Shown one piece after another: positions 1-4,999 of a stretch of 5,113 bases of DNA (position 1 is its first letter; each line of letters opens with the position of its first letter). The stretch is from Actinomycetes bacterium (GTDB lineage Bacteria > Actinomycetota > Acidimicrobiia > Acidimicrobiales > RAAP-2): NCBI GenBank assembly GCA_021791615.1, contig JAJYWG010000288.1, positions 1 to 5,113 of the forward strand, given 5' to 3'. The position numbers were made by a program, and so were the translations under genes. The notes below the pieces were generated by a model. It saw nothing but the letters and a program-made list of their open reading frames with translations. It ran no database searches and was not told the DNA's origin.

Positions 1-231
1 GCCGGAAGCCACGGCGCGGAGCTGCTGATGGAGGTATCTGCCAACAGTCCGGGCATGTCCGACTTCCGCCGACGGATGAGAGCAACCAAGGGACTCCACG
101 TCGTGATGGTCGCCGACGAAGCGACCAGCAGGGGCGAAGGCACCGTCTACGGCCTGTTCGAATGCCACCAGCCGCTACTGAGAGCACCACGCCAGGGCGG
201 CAAGCCCCGAGGGGGAAAGCGCCGGAAGTAG
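1..231 (+). CDS. Unrecognised protein, probable C-terminal part (5' end may lie outside window)
   Basis: The frame is open from the first base of the window to a TAG at 229-231, so it may be the tail of a longer gene. An internal ATG at 28 preceded by GGAG (18-21, 6-nt spacer) could instead start a complete 67-residue protein. Most codons end in G or C, which supports real coding. The middle carries a hydrophobic stretch (LHVVMVADEA) followed by a GTVYGLF segment. The last 20 or so residues are very basic (Arg, Lys, Gly rich), which could be a nucleic-acid-binding or disordered tail. I do not recognise the family and assign no function. It converges on the minus-strand gene ending at 293, leaving 61 bases between them. 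Confidence 0.5.
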   Translation, partial: AGSHGAELLMEVSANSPGMSDFRRRMRATKGLHVVMVADEATSRGEGTVYGLFECHQPLLRAPRQGGKPRGGKRRK

Positions 232-240
232 GTCAGCTCG

Positions 241-255
241 CCAGCGCCAGCTCCG
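241..255 (+). repeat. Direct repeat copy 1 (15 bp exact, 22/25 over 231-255)
   Basis: CCAGCGCCAGCTCCG here is identical to 1678-1692. Extending leftwards, GGTCA (231-235) also matches 1668-1672 with the same 5-base spacing, so 22 of 25 aligned bases agree. It starts right after the stop codon of the gene at 1-231. Its role is unknown. The two copies flank the interrupted minus-strand gene and the VapBC-like module. Confidence 0.55.
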
Positions 256-269
256 CGCCTCGGTGGTAC

Positions 270-302
270 GGGGTCAAAGGCGGCCTTGGCAATCAAGACC
301 CC
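270..302. terminator. Hairpin between convergent genes, terminator-like
   Basis: GGGGTC (270-275) pairs with GACCCC (297-302) across a 21-base loop, which itself holds a small inverted repeat AAGG-CGG-CCTT (277-287). It lies between two convergent genes and overlaps the final stop codon of the minus-strand one (293-295). That position fits a bidirectional terminator. There is no T-tract on either side, so an intrinsic terminator is only a suggestion. Confidence 0.25.
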
Positions 303-874
303 ATCGTCTGGAGGGCGTCACTCAGCACGGCAAAGGCCCGGTCGAGACGCTGCTGGCGCCGGCGGTTGGGCTCGTGGTTAGCCTCCGCGGCCACGAACCC
401 GAGCAGCTCGTCGAGCTCGTCGCCGTCGGCACTGAGGACGACCCCGTCGTCGGAGGCTCGGGCCTGGTACACGAGGCGTTCTCAGTCGGCATCGAGTAGC
501 TGCAGGTCTCGCAGGGCCGTGGCGACCTCGTCCGGGACCACGATGTCGGCGACCGTGCCGGTGGATCGACGGTGCTTCGACGCCCGCAGTTCGAAGTAGG
601 TGCCCTCCCAGCCGCTGATCACGCCCTCGTCCCCACACGAGTCGCAGCGCCACTCGATCCGGGCCGGGAGGTCGGGCCGGAAGACGACGAAGTGACCCGG
701 GCAGGATCTCCATCCCGGCCGCCGGCGGCACGGCAAGGCGCTCACCCAGGCCGTACCGGCCTCGGCGGCGGTGGCTGCCCGCACGACGTTCCCGAGCTGC
801 TCGGCCATCTTGCGGGCCGGTTCGGGGGCGTCGTCCGGCATCTCGAGGAAGTGGCGAAGGTCGGAGACGAACAC
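293..874 (-). pseudogene. Zinc-ribbon-like hypothetical protein interrupted by an in-frame TGA at 482-484
   Basis: Reading the minus strand from a GTG at 874, 130 codons run to a TGA at 484-482. The same frame then continues for 62 clearly coding residues to a second TGA at 295-293, about 193 residues in all. The first part begins VFVSDLRHFLEM, is rich in acidic residues and Pro, and holds four cysteines (C49, C58, C77, C80) ending in a CDSCGDEG motif. This pattern could bind one zinc ion. The part after the stop (ERLVYQARASDDGVVL, then DELDELLGFVAAEANHE and a basic helix) has the same composition and codon bias, so I read both as one gene broken by a nonsense change. From memory, proteins resembling the combined sequence occur as uncharacterised proteins in actinobacteria; I cannot verify this. 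The start is uncertain: upstream codons look non-coding, and no Shine-Dalgarno is visible. Alternatives are a genuine 130-residue truncated protein, two adjacent genes (GTG at 472), or a sequencing error. Function is unknown. Confidence 0.65.
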
Positions 875-882
875 CGGCGAGG

Positions 883-888
883 ACTGTA
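883..888 (-). promoter_or_regulatory. Possible -10 element for a leaderless GTG start at 874
   Basis: The minus strand reads TACAGT at 888-883, fitting the TAnnnT pattern of actinobacterial -10 boxes, 8 bases before the proposed GTG. Transcription would then begin at or next to the start codon, which would explain the missing Shine-Dalgarno. No convincing -35 lies at 16-19 bases. This is weak evidence. Confidence 0.25.
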
Positions 889-955
889 CCGAACGACGCC
901 GACCGCCGGTGGAGGTCGATCTACGGCGCCCCGACGCTTGCGCGAAGCCGCGGGC

Positions 956-968
956 GGTGACAATCACC
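956..968. promoter_or_regulatory. Inverted repeat, candidate operator of the vapBC-like operon
   Basis: GGTGA-CAA-TCACC is a perfect 5-3-5 inverted repeat 44 bases upstream of the antitoxin start. It overlaps GTGACA (957-962), a near match to a -35 box. Antitoxins of this class commonly bind palindromes in their own promoter, so autoregulation through this site is a reasonable inference. The best -10-like hexamer (TACACT, 987-992) is 24 bases away, too far to pair with this -35. Confidence 0.35.
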
Positions 969-998
969 ACCGGATGCAATGAGTAGTACACTTACGGC

Positions 999-1010
999 GG
1001 AGGTAATACC
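999..1010 (+). promoter_or_regulatory. Ribosome binding site of the antitoxin, overlapped by a small palindrome
   Basis: GGAGGT (999-1004) lies 7 bases before ATG 1012 and decides that start over the in-frame ATG at 979. A palindrome GGTA-A-TACC (1002-1010) overlaps it, so a bound repressor or local RNA structure could occlude the ribosome site. Confidence 0.7.
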
Positions 1011-1011
1011 G

Positions 1012-1239
1012 ATGATCACCACGGTCAATCCGAAGGGCCAGGTCACCATCCCCGAGCCGCTGCGCGACCGCTACGGGTTCCCCCCGGGCACCAAGGTCGT
1101 GTGGCTGGAGCGCGACGGCGATCTCATCCCGAAGCCCCTCCTGTCGCTCGAGCAACTGCGCGGGCGCTTCAAGGGCGCCGAGCTGGCGGCAATGCTGCTG
1201 GAGGAGCGCGCGCGGGATCGCAAGCACGAAGATGGCTGA
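1012..1239 (+). CDS. AbrB/MazE-fold antitoxin (VapB-type) of a PIN toxin
   Basis: This is a 75-residue protein beginning MITTVNPKGQVTIPEPLRDRYG. The N-terminal pattern 'V.PKGQVTIP..LR...G..PG' is the classic SpoVT/AbrB swapped-hairpin DNA-binding domain (about residues 3-45). The rest (from LSLEQLRGRFKG) is a predicted helical tail with alternating basic and acidic residues, which in this class wraps and blocks the toxin's active site. ATG 1012 is chosen because of a strong GGAGGT 7 bases upstream. The upstream ATG (979) would add 11 residues outside the fold. Its stop overlaps the toxin start by 8 nt, the usual antitoxin-first arrangement, giving coupled translation. The antitoxin probably represses its own operon together with the toxin, by analogy with the family. 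Both the fold and the PIN-toxin neighbour support the call. Confidence 0.88.
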   Translation: MITTVNPKGQVTIPEPLRDRYGFPPGTKVVWLERDGDLIPKPLLSLEQLRGRFKGAELAAMLLEERARDRKHEDG

Positions 1240-1651
1240 TCGAGTCGTCCTCGATGCCCATGCAGTCCTCGCCTTCCTCGGCGAGGAGCAAGGCTGGGCC
1301 GAGGTCGAGGAAATCCTGCAGACCGGCGAGCCGTGGATGACGCTCGTCAACCTCGGAGAGGTCGCCTACATTCTCGAGCGCGCCTCCGGCGCCGGAGCCG
1401 TCGACGAGGTGTGGGCGAACCTTCGGGCAGAGAGCCGGCCCGGTGGAGTGCCGCTTCGATGGATCGACGTCGACGACACCCTCGTGCGCCGGGCGGCGGC
1501 CATCAAGGCGCGGGGCGGGCTCAGCTATGCCGACGCGTTCGCCGCCGGAGCCGCATCGGTCCTCGATTGCCCGGTGCTTACCGGCGACCCGGAGTTTCGG
1601 GTGGCGGAGGAGCTCGGGGTAACGGTCCGGTGGCTCGGGCGCCAGGCGTAG
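1232..1651 (+). CDS. PIN-domain ribonuclease toxin (VapC-type)
   Basis: This 139-residue protein matches the usual length of single-domain VapC toxins. The acidic metal-binding residues of the PIN fold are all in place: D8 in VVLDAHAVLAFL, E43 in LVNLGEVAY, D101 in LSYADAFAA and D119 in VLTGDPEF. No active-site residue is missing, so the enzyme should be active. VapC toxins are Mg2+/Mn2+-dependent endoribonucleases that cut tRNA or rRNA and arrest translation. The RNA target here cannot be read from the sequence. The ATG lies inside the antitoxin's last codons (8-nt overlap). It has no strong Shine-Dalgarno of its own, so translation should depend on upstream ribosomes, keeping toxin below antitoxin. 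The family assignment is secure; the exact VapC subfamily is not. Confidence 0.9.
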   Translation: MADRVVLDAHAVLAFLGEEQGWAEVEEILQTGEPWMTLVNLGEVAYILERASGAGAVDEVWANLRAESRPGGVPLRWIDVDDTLVRRAAAIKARGGLSYADAFAAGAASVLDCPVLTGDPEFRVAEELGVTVRWLGRQA

Positions 1652-1666
1652 CGCCGCTCGACGGCG
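1652..1666 (+). terminator. Small hairpin just after vapC-like stop
   Basis: CGCCG-CTCGA-CGGCG forms a perfect 5-bp stem immediately after the toxin stop codon. The location fits transcription termination. There is no T-tract and the stem is short, so support is weak. Confidence 0.2.
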
Positions 1667-1677
1667 TGGTCATCCGG

Positions 1678-1692
1678 CCAGCGCCAGCTCCG
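1678..1692 (+). repeat. Direct repeat copy 2
   Basis: This is identical over 15 bp to 241-255, and 22 of 25 bases agree over 1668-1692. It lies 26 bases beyond the vapC-like stop codon, so both copies sit just downstream of + strand genes. No target-site structure, integrase gene or tRNA is next to either copy. Confidence 0.55.
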
Positions 1693-1886
1693 TCCGGTTA
1701 CCGGCTGCTCCAGTCGCTTATTCGAGACTTCGGCCCTCCGACACGCTCGAACTCCACGCCTCGTGGAACCTGGACCCCTTGGAGCAAAGTTCCATATCGG
1801 GTCTCCGAGACGCTCCAGCTCATTGCTGTTCTGCGTGGAGGTGAGTTTTACTTGCTCACAGCCGTGAATCCGGCCATAGCTCACAG

Positions 1887-2060
1887 TCATCCCGAGCGCA
1901 GGTCCATGCCGGGCTCGGTCACGAACGCCACGTCTGGGCGGCCATAGAAGGTGTTCTTCGCCGGCCCCGTCTGCACTGTGACCACCCGACGCGGATCAGC
2001 GTCCGTGATGGACTGTCGTGTCGCCGAGGCCAGCGAGGGGGCCCCGGACTGTTCAGTCAG
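1887..2060 (-). CDS. Short coding-like ORF or gene fragment, function unknown
   Basis: The minus strand is open for 62 codons between an in-frame TAG (2078-2076) and a TGA (1889-1887). It contains VVTVQTGPAKNTFYGRPDVA and ends FVTEPGMDLRSG. About four in five codons end in G or C, and the residue mix (Val, Asp, Pro, Tyr, Phe) looks like a real folded protein, unlike the Arg/Ser-rich open frames around it. There is no ATG or GTG near the front. The best start is CTG at 2060, loosely preceded by AGGGACGG, giving 57 residues beginning LTEQSGAPSLAS. It could be a small gene with an unusual or mutated start, or the C-terminal remnant of a longer gene cut by the TAG at 2076, since the frame before that stop reads HEVIPVELPGG. 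I do not recognise the family. Confidence 0.4.
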   Translation of the reverse strand: MTEQSGAPSLASATRQSITDADPRRVVTVQTGPAKNTFYGRPDVAFVTEPGMDLRSG

Positions 2061-2548
2061 GTGAACCGTCCCTGCCTACCCTCCGGGAAGTTCGACCGGG
2101 ATCACTTCGTGCGGTCCCACCTGGAGAGGACACGACTGTGTCATCATGAGCGCCGATAGACCCGGCTTGGCGCAACCCCAGGGGACCTGATGGACTTCGC
2201 TCCGCTGCGCCCCTGAACGGCACTTCCGGGGCGATGCCCCTCGTCGATATGTCCGCACGTTCGGGGACACCCGGCACCCAATAGGCGCGCCCTGAACCGT
2301 CGATCTGGCGCGCCCCAGGTGCTGGCGGGGCGCCGTCTCCGTTTCGGCACCGAGATGTTCGGAGCGTCGTGGCTGCGTGCCGGTAGCAGCCGGATGGTCG
2401 TTGTCGCCTGGGGCCGGGAGTCGGGCCTCGCAACTGCGAGCACTGTCGGTCGTCTCTGCCGCTCGGAGCCCGAAGAGCGCCGACCCGCGGTCGTAGGTCA
2501 GCGCCCCTCCAGCTGCCACCGAGCCTCGGCGACTGGAGCCGGCGAGAC

Positions 2549-2574
2549 GGCCACGCCCGTTGGCTACCGTGGCC
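2549..2574 (-). terminator. Hairpin spanning the zeta toxin stop codon
   Basis: GGCCACG (2549-2555) and CGTGGCC (2568-2574) form a perfect 7-bp stem around a 12-base loop that contains the toxin's stop codon (2566-2564). It is well placed to end the minus-strand operon or protect its 3' end. No T-tract follows, so a role as an intrinsic terminator is uncertain. Confidence 0.35.
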
Positions 2575-3139
2575 AGCGGTCGGTGAGTGAGGCTGGCGCC
2601 CAGTCAGGCCAGCGGCATGGGCCGACCGGCACGCCGCTGGCGAACATGGCGAGCCCGTCCGGCCCGTCGATCTGGGAGTTGTCGAAGATGTGAGCGAGCT
2701 CCGCGCGGGTGATCGCGTCGGCGACCAGCGGCCACAGCCGGGCGTAGCGGCTGCGGATCTTCTCCTCCGGGACGTCGTGGCCGCCAGCAAGGACACGGTG
2801 CGCGACTCTCTGGACCGACTCGTGCTCGGGCACCAAGAGCACGTGCAGCGTGACGGTGTACCCGGCCGCCTGCGCATCGCAGATGAGGTCGAGCTTGGAC
2901 GGATGGGAGAACACCGTCTCGGCGATGAACGGCACGCGGGCGGCGATCAGCGCTTCTCGGGTGGCGGCCGCGACAGCGGCGGCGTCGTAGGCGTGCCCGC
3001 TCGGATCGTCGGGCCAGCGGGCCGCGGCGATCACATCGGCGTTGACGAAGGTGACACCGGGGCGGAGCGGGGCGAGGACGAGCTCGACGAAGGTCGATTT
3101 GCCGGCGCCGTTCGGGCCGACCACCAGGTCCAGGCGCAT
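2564..3139 (-). CDS. Zeta-toxin-family P-loop kinase
   Basis: This 191-residue protein has the zeta/AAA kinase architecture. A Walker A loop GPNGAGKST (residues 8-16) sits directly after the first strand. VNADVIA (32-38) has the Asp expected near the substrate and Mg2+. FIAETVFSHPSKLDLI (71-86) matches the conserved 'ET.fS' segment, and RVLAGGHDVPEEKIRSRYAR (115-134) is the arginine-bearing lid. The best-studied zeta toxins phosphorylate UDP-N-acetylglucosamine and block cell-wall synthesis, but short zeta-like kinases differ in substrate, so the target here is inferred only. ATG 3139 is 8 nt after the antitoxin stop with no strong Shine-Dalgarno, suggesting coupled translation. All core motifs are intact. 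The protein is shorter than the roughly 290-residue streptococcal zeta and fits the compact form seen beside ParD-like antitoxins. A metabolic P-loop kinase is the alternative, but the neighbour argues for a toxin. Confidence 0.85.
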   Translation of the reverse strand: MRLDLVVGPNGAGKSTFVELVLAPLRPGVTFVNADVIAAARWPDDPSGHAYDAAAVAAATREALIAARVPFIAETVFSHPSKLDLICDAQAAGYTVTLHVLLVPEHESVQRVAHRVLAGGHDVPEEKIRSRYARLWPLVADAITRAELAHIFDNSQIDGPDGLAMFASGVPVGPCRWPDWAPASLTDRWPR

Positions 3140-3147
3140 CAGGTGCG

Positions 3148-3528
3148 CTACTCGAGGGGGCTGGTGGTGCCGTCCGGGTGGTAGCGCGTCAGTCGGCCGT
3201 GCTCGTCTAGCGCGACGGTGGTGACGCCGCGCGCCGCGAGGACCTCCCCGAAGCGGATGGTCCGGGCAGCCTCTGAGATGGACGTGTCCAGCTCCGCGTT
3301 GAACACCACCCGCTCCTCGGCGTTCAGGTCCCGCTCGTCGAGCTCACCGGCGAGCGCGGCCTCGACCCGGCGACGGGCCGCGGAGGTCTGCGCGGATACG
3401 GCGCGGCCGACGCGAGCCCAGTGGTCAAGCTGCTGCTTGGCCGAGCGGGACTGCCGCTCACCTTCGACCGCGGCAGCGTCCATCAGGTCCGCCGCCACAC
3501 GGGTCGGGCGATCCATCGCGGTCTTCAC
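3148..3528 (-). CDS. ParD-like antitoxin of the zeta-type module
   Basis: This 126-residue protein starts at GTG 3528, chosen because GGAGG (3541-3537) lies 8 bases upstream. GTG 3537 overlaps that site, and ATG 3516 is too far from it. Residues about 7-45 (RPTRVAADLMDAAAVEGERQ, then a segment ending LDHWARVGRAVS) match the ParD-like antitoxin family, a ribbon-helix-helix DNA-binding type with a hallmark 'HWARxGR' segment. A long charged helical middle (about 50-90) and a C-terminal tail with LDEHGRLTRYHPDG follow and probably contact the toxin. The gene is first in a two-gene operon with the kinase 8 nt downstream. The promoter carries repeated TGCTAC/GTAGCA hexamers, consistent with autorepression. 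The family call rests on the N-terminal pattern and gene context. That it neutralises the neighbouring kinase is inferred from the arrangement. Confidence 0.8.
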   Translation of the reverse strand: MKTAMDRPTRVAADLMDAAAVEGERQSRSAKQQLDHWARVGRAVSAQTSAARRRVEAALAGELDERDLNAEERVVFNAELDTSISEAARTIRFGEVLAARGVTTVALDEHGRLTRYHPDGTTSPLE

Positions 3529-3551
3529 CTCAAACACCTCCTTGTCGCAGA

Positions 3552-3580
3552 CTGCTACACCGTAGCAGGGTGCTACGCAA
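3552..3580 (-). promoter_or_regulatory. Promoter with triple TGCTAC/GTAGCA operator of the ParD-like/zeta operon
   Basis: TGCTAC (3553-3558), GTAGCA (3562-3567) and TGCTAC (3571-3576) are separated by exactly 3 bases each, a 9-bp period. On the minus strand they lie between and across a possible -35 TTGCGT (3580-3575) and a weak -10 TAGCAG (3557-3552), with a 17-base spacer. They sit 25-50 bases upstream of the antitoxin start. Ribbon-helix-helix antitoxins bind short repeated half-sites, so this is a strong candidate autoregulatory operator. It may also affect the divergent DUF2332 gene. Confidence 0.6.
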
Positions 3581-3631
3581 CCTCGATGCTGCCAGCAGAA
3601 CTGCGCCAGCCCCCCTTCAATCTGGGGTGTG

Positions 3632-3655
3632 GTGGCGGGGCGGCTTCACCGCCAC
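3632..3655 (+). other. Hairpin in the divergent intergenic region
   Basis: GTGGCGG (3632-3638) and CCGCCAC (3649-3655) form a 7-bp stem with a 10-base loop, about 80 bases before the DUF2332 start. It could lie in that gene's leader RNA. Apart from this and the operator, the interval 3529-3737 shows no gene. The frame of the downstream gene is open through it, but the residues are Arg/Ser/Pro-rich and look non-coding. Confidence 0.3.
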
Positions 3656-3737
3656 GCTCAGTGGTGACCAGGCGCGACCCGAGCCGTGGTTATGCACTTC
3701 CCGCAGGAGTCCCTTCCGTCCCGTTGCCGGGGCTCAG

Positions 3738-4757
3738 ATGAGCAACTATGGGGCGGTGGGAGAGGCCGCAGGTCCAGTAGGCGCTCCGGCAGGTGGGATG
3801 TCGGGCTTGGAGCCTGGCCTGGGGACCGCGGAGAACTATCGGCGGTTCGCCCGGCGAGAGGCGGCGGGTCGCTCACCGGCCTACGAGTCGCTTGCGTTGG
3901 CGATCGCCGACGACGGTGTCATCCTCGGTTTCCTGGCCTCACTGCCGGTCCCGAAGCGCCAACCGAACCTGTTGTTCGCCGCCGCCCGCTACCTGCTGGA
4001 CGCTGTCCCCGAAGTGACTGACCTGCGCCGCCTGGTGGTTGACCGGCACGACCGGCTGGTCGAGGTGATGTTGGAGCGGCGAACCCAGACCAACGAGCCG
4101 GCTCGTTGCGCCACGATCCTGCCGGCGCTGTGGCGGCTCCCCCAGCCCCTGGCGTTGATCGAGGTGGGGGCGTCGGCAGGGCTCACCCTGCTGGTCGACC
4201 GCTACAGCTACGACTACGACGGGACCATGGTCACCGGCGCCGATCCGCAGGCACCAACGCTGTCCTGCCACCTTGAGGGTCCTGTGCCGCTACCCGGCGG
4301 GGTGCCGGAGGTGATCTGGCGGCAGGGAATCGATCTCAACCCGCTCGACCCGGCCAGCGACGACGACGTCCGCTGGCTCGAGTGCCTGATCTGGCCGGGG
4401 GAGGAAGGCCGGGTCCAGCGGCTCCACGAGGCGGTGGCGGCCGCCCGCCGCCACCCGGTCACGGTCCGCCGCGGGGACCTCCTCGACGACCTGGCCACGG
4501 TGGTGTCGGAGGCGCCGAGGGACGCCACGGTGGTCGTGTTCCACACCGCGGTGCTCGCCTATGTCGATGCCGACAAGCGGGCCGCATTCGCCGACGCTCT
4601 CCGCGGGATGGGTGTGACCTGGCTGTCCAATGAAGCGCCCGGGGTCCTCGGCTGGCTACCGAGGGTCACGGAGAGCGACGGGTTCGCGCTCGTCCAAGAC
4701 GGCCGGACCGTCCTCGCCGAGACCGACCCCCACGGGAGGTGGCTGCGGTGGCGGTGA
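3738..4757 (+). CDS. DUF2332 family protein
   Basis: This 339-residue protein has the features of the actinobacterial DUF2332 family. An N-terminal helical part reads ENYRRFARREAAGRSPAYES. Then comes RQPNLLFAAARYLL, a glycine-rich IEVGASAGLTLLVDRYSYDY (Glu at about residue 142), VIWRQGIDLNPLD, RWLECLIWPGE, and the strand VVVFHTAVLAYV with LSNEAPGV near the end. The EVGASAGL loop followed by an aromatic DRY.YDY segment resembles the nucleotide-binding loop of Rossmann-like enzymes, but no catalytic activity is established and none is assigned. Length is normal for the family. ATG 3738 has only a weak GGGG upstream. ATG 3798, preceded by AGGTGGG, is a fair alternative (319 residues), since the recognisable domain begins after it. 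The gene is divergent from the ParD-like/zeta operon. Its stop overlaps a possible small downstream ORF. Confidence 0.85.
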   Translation: MSNYGAVGEAAGPVGAPAGGMSGLEPGLGTAENYRRFARREAAGRSPAYESLALAIADDGVILGFLASLPVPKRQPNLLFAAARYLLDAVPEVTDLRRLVVDRHDRLVEVMLERRTQTNEPARCATILPALWRLPQPLALIEVGASAGLTLLVDRYSYDYDGTMVTGADPQAPTLSCHLEGPVPLPGGVPEVIWRQGIDLNPLDPASDDDVRWLECLIWPGEEGRVQRLHEAVAAARRHPVTVRRGDLLDDLATVVSEAPRDATVVVFHTAVLAYVDADKRAAFADALRGMGVTWLSNEAPGVLGWLPRVTESDGFALVQDGRTVLAETDPHGRWLRWR

Positions 4758-4999
4758 CCGGCCCGTTGCGCACCGAGCAGCCGGTGCCCCTCCGCTGGCG
4801 TCGGTCCGATCTTGAACCGCTCCTCCTCCTCGACACCGACGCGGAGCGCCAGAACACCGGTGCAACCCGGCATGCGGGGGTCCCCCTCCGGCTCCGAATC
4901 GGCGTTCCGCGCTTGGCGGCGCGCACCAGCCGCCCAAGGCCCCCATACAGGGGGATGTTCCCGTACACCAGGACAGCTCGTTGTCACCACGGTCTCTAA
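4748..4999 (+). CDS. Possible small protein translationally coupled to the DUF2332 gene
   Basis: GGGAGG (4734-4739), inside the end of the DUF2332 gene, lies 8 bases before GTG 4748. A second in-frame GTG (4754) makes a 4-base GTGA overlap with the DUF2332 stop. The ORF encodes 83 residues. The first 55 or so have strong G/C third-position bias and include SDLEPLLLLDTDAERQ. The last 25 (from SRPRPPYRG) lose that bias and look non-coding, as if the original frame had been lost near 4920. It could be a real coupled gene, a frameshifted remnant, or chance. The exactly opposing minus-strand frame is also open and rich in G/C. I do not recognise a family. Confidence 0.3.
   Translation: MAVTGPLRTEQPVPLRWRRSDLEPLLLLDTDAERQNTGATRHAGVPLRLRIGVPRLAARTSRPRPPYRGMFPYTRTARCHHGL

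Larger units (their letters stand above)
1652..2563. other. Gene-poor interval between the two toxin-antitoxin modules
   Basis: About 0.9 kb with no convincing intact gene. It holds repeat copy 2 (1678-1692), a less GC-rich stretch (about 1780-1890) with an inverted repeat GTGAG...CTCAC (1841-1859) and a repeated GCTCACAG (1854, 1879), and the coding-like minus-strand fragment at 1887-2060. A GGGGC-GAT-GCCCC hairpin lies at 2228-2240. Long open frames exist in 2060-2560 on both strands, but they are Arg/Ser/Pro-rich, lack a good Shine-Dalgarno and look like by-products of high GC. The pattern fits a decayed or recombined region. Confidence 0.5.

Noticed and set aside
482..484. TGA as a selenocysteine or otherwise recoded codon
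   Set aside because: Nothing marks a selenocysteine insertion element, no selenoprotein family is recognisable, and other genes in the window stop normally at TGA. A nonsense mutation is simpler.
263..499. Plus-strand open frame opposite the broken gene
   Set aside because: It mirrors the coding minus-strand frame, has no Shine-Dalgarno, and the minus-strand reading has the more protein-like sequence.
979..1011. Upstream ATG for the AbrB-type antitoxin
   Set aside because: It would add 11 residues outside the fold and lacks a ribosome site, whereas ATG 1012 has GGAGGT at 7 bases.
1525..1890. Minus-strand frame starting with an ATGA overlap after the 1887-2060 fragment
   Set aside because: The overlap is tempting, but third positions are not G/C biased, the sequence is Arg/Ser-rich, and its end runs antisense through the vapC-like gene.
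1333..1947. Long plus-strand frame overlapping the PIN toxin
   Set aside because: It is an off-frame by-product of the toxin gene, Arg-rich at first, with no start signal.
2319..2693. Plus-strand frame of 124 codons
   Set aside because: It overlaps the 3' end of the kinase gene, has no Shine-Dalgarno and no recognisable motif.
2053..2877. 274-codon minus-strand frame
   Set aside because: It is Arg/Ser/Pro-rich and overlaps the zeta-type gene out of frame, typical of high-GC shadow frames.
3570..3737. N-terminal extension of DUF2332 to the GTG at 3570
   Set aside because: The added residues are Arg/Ser/Pro-rich and the start would lie within the operator hexamers of the divergent operon.
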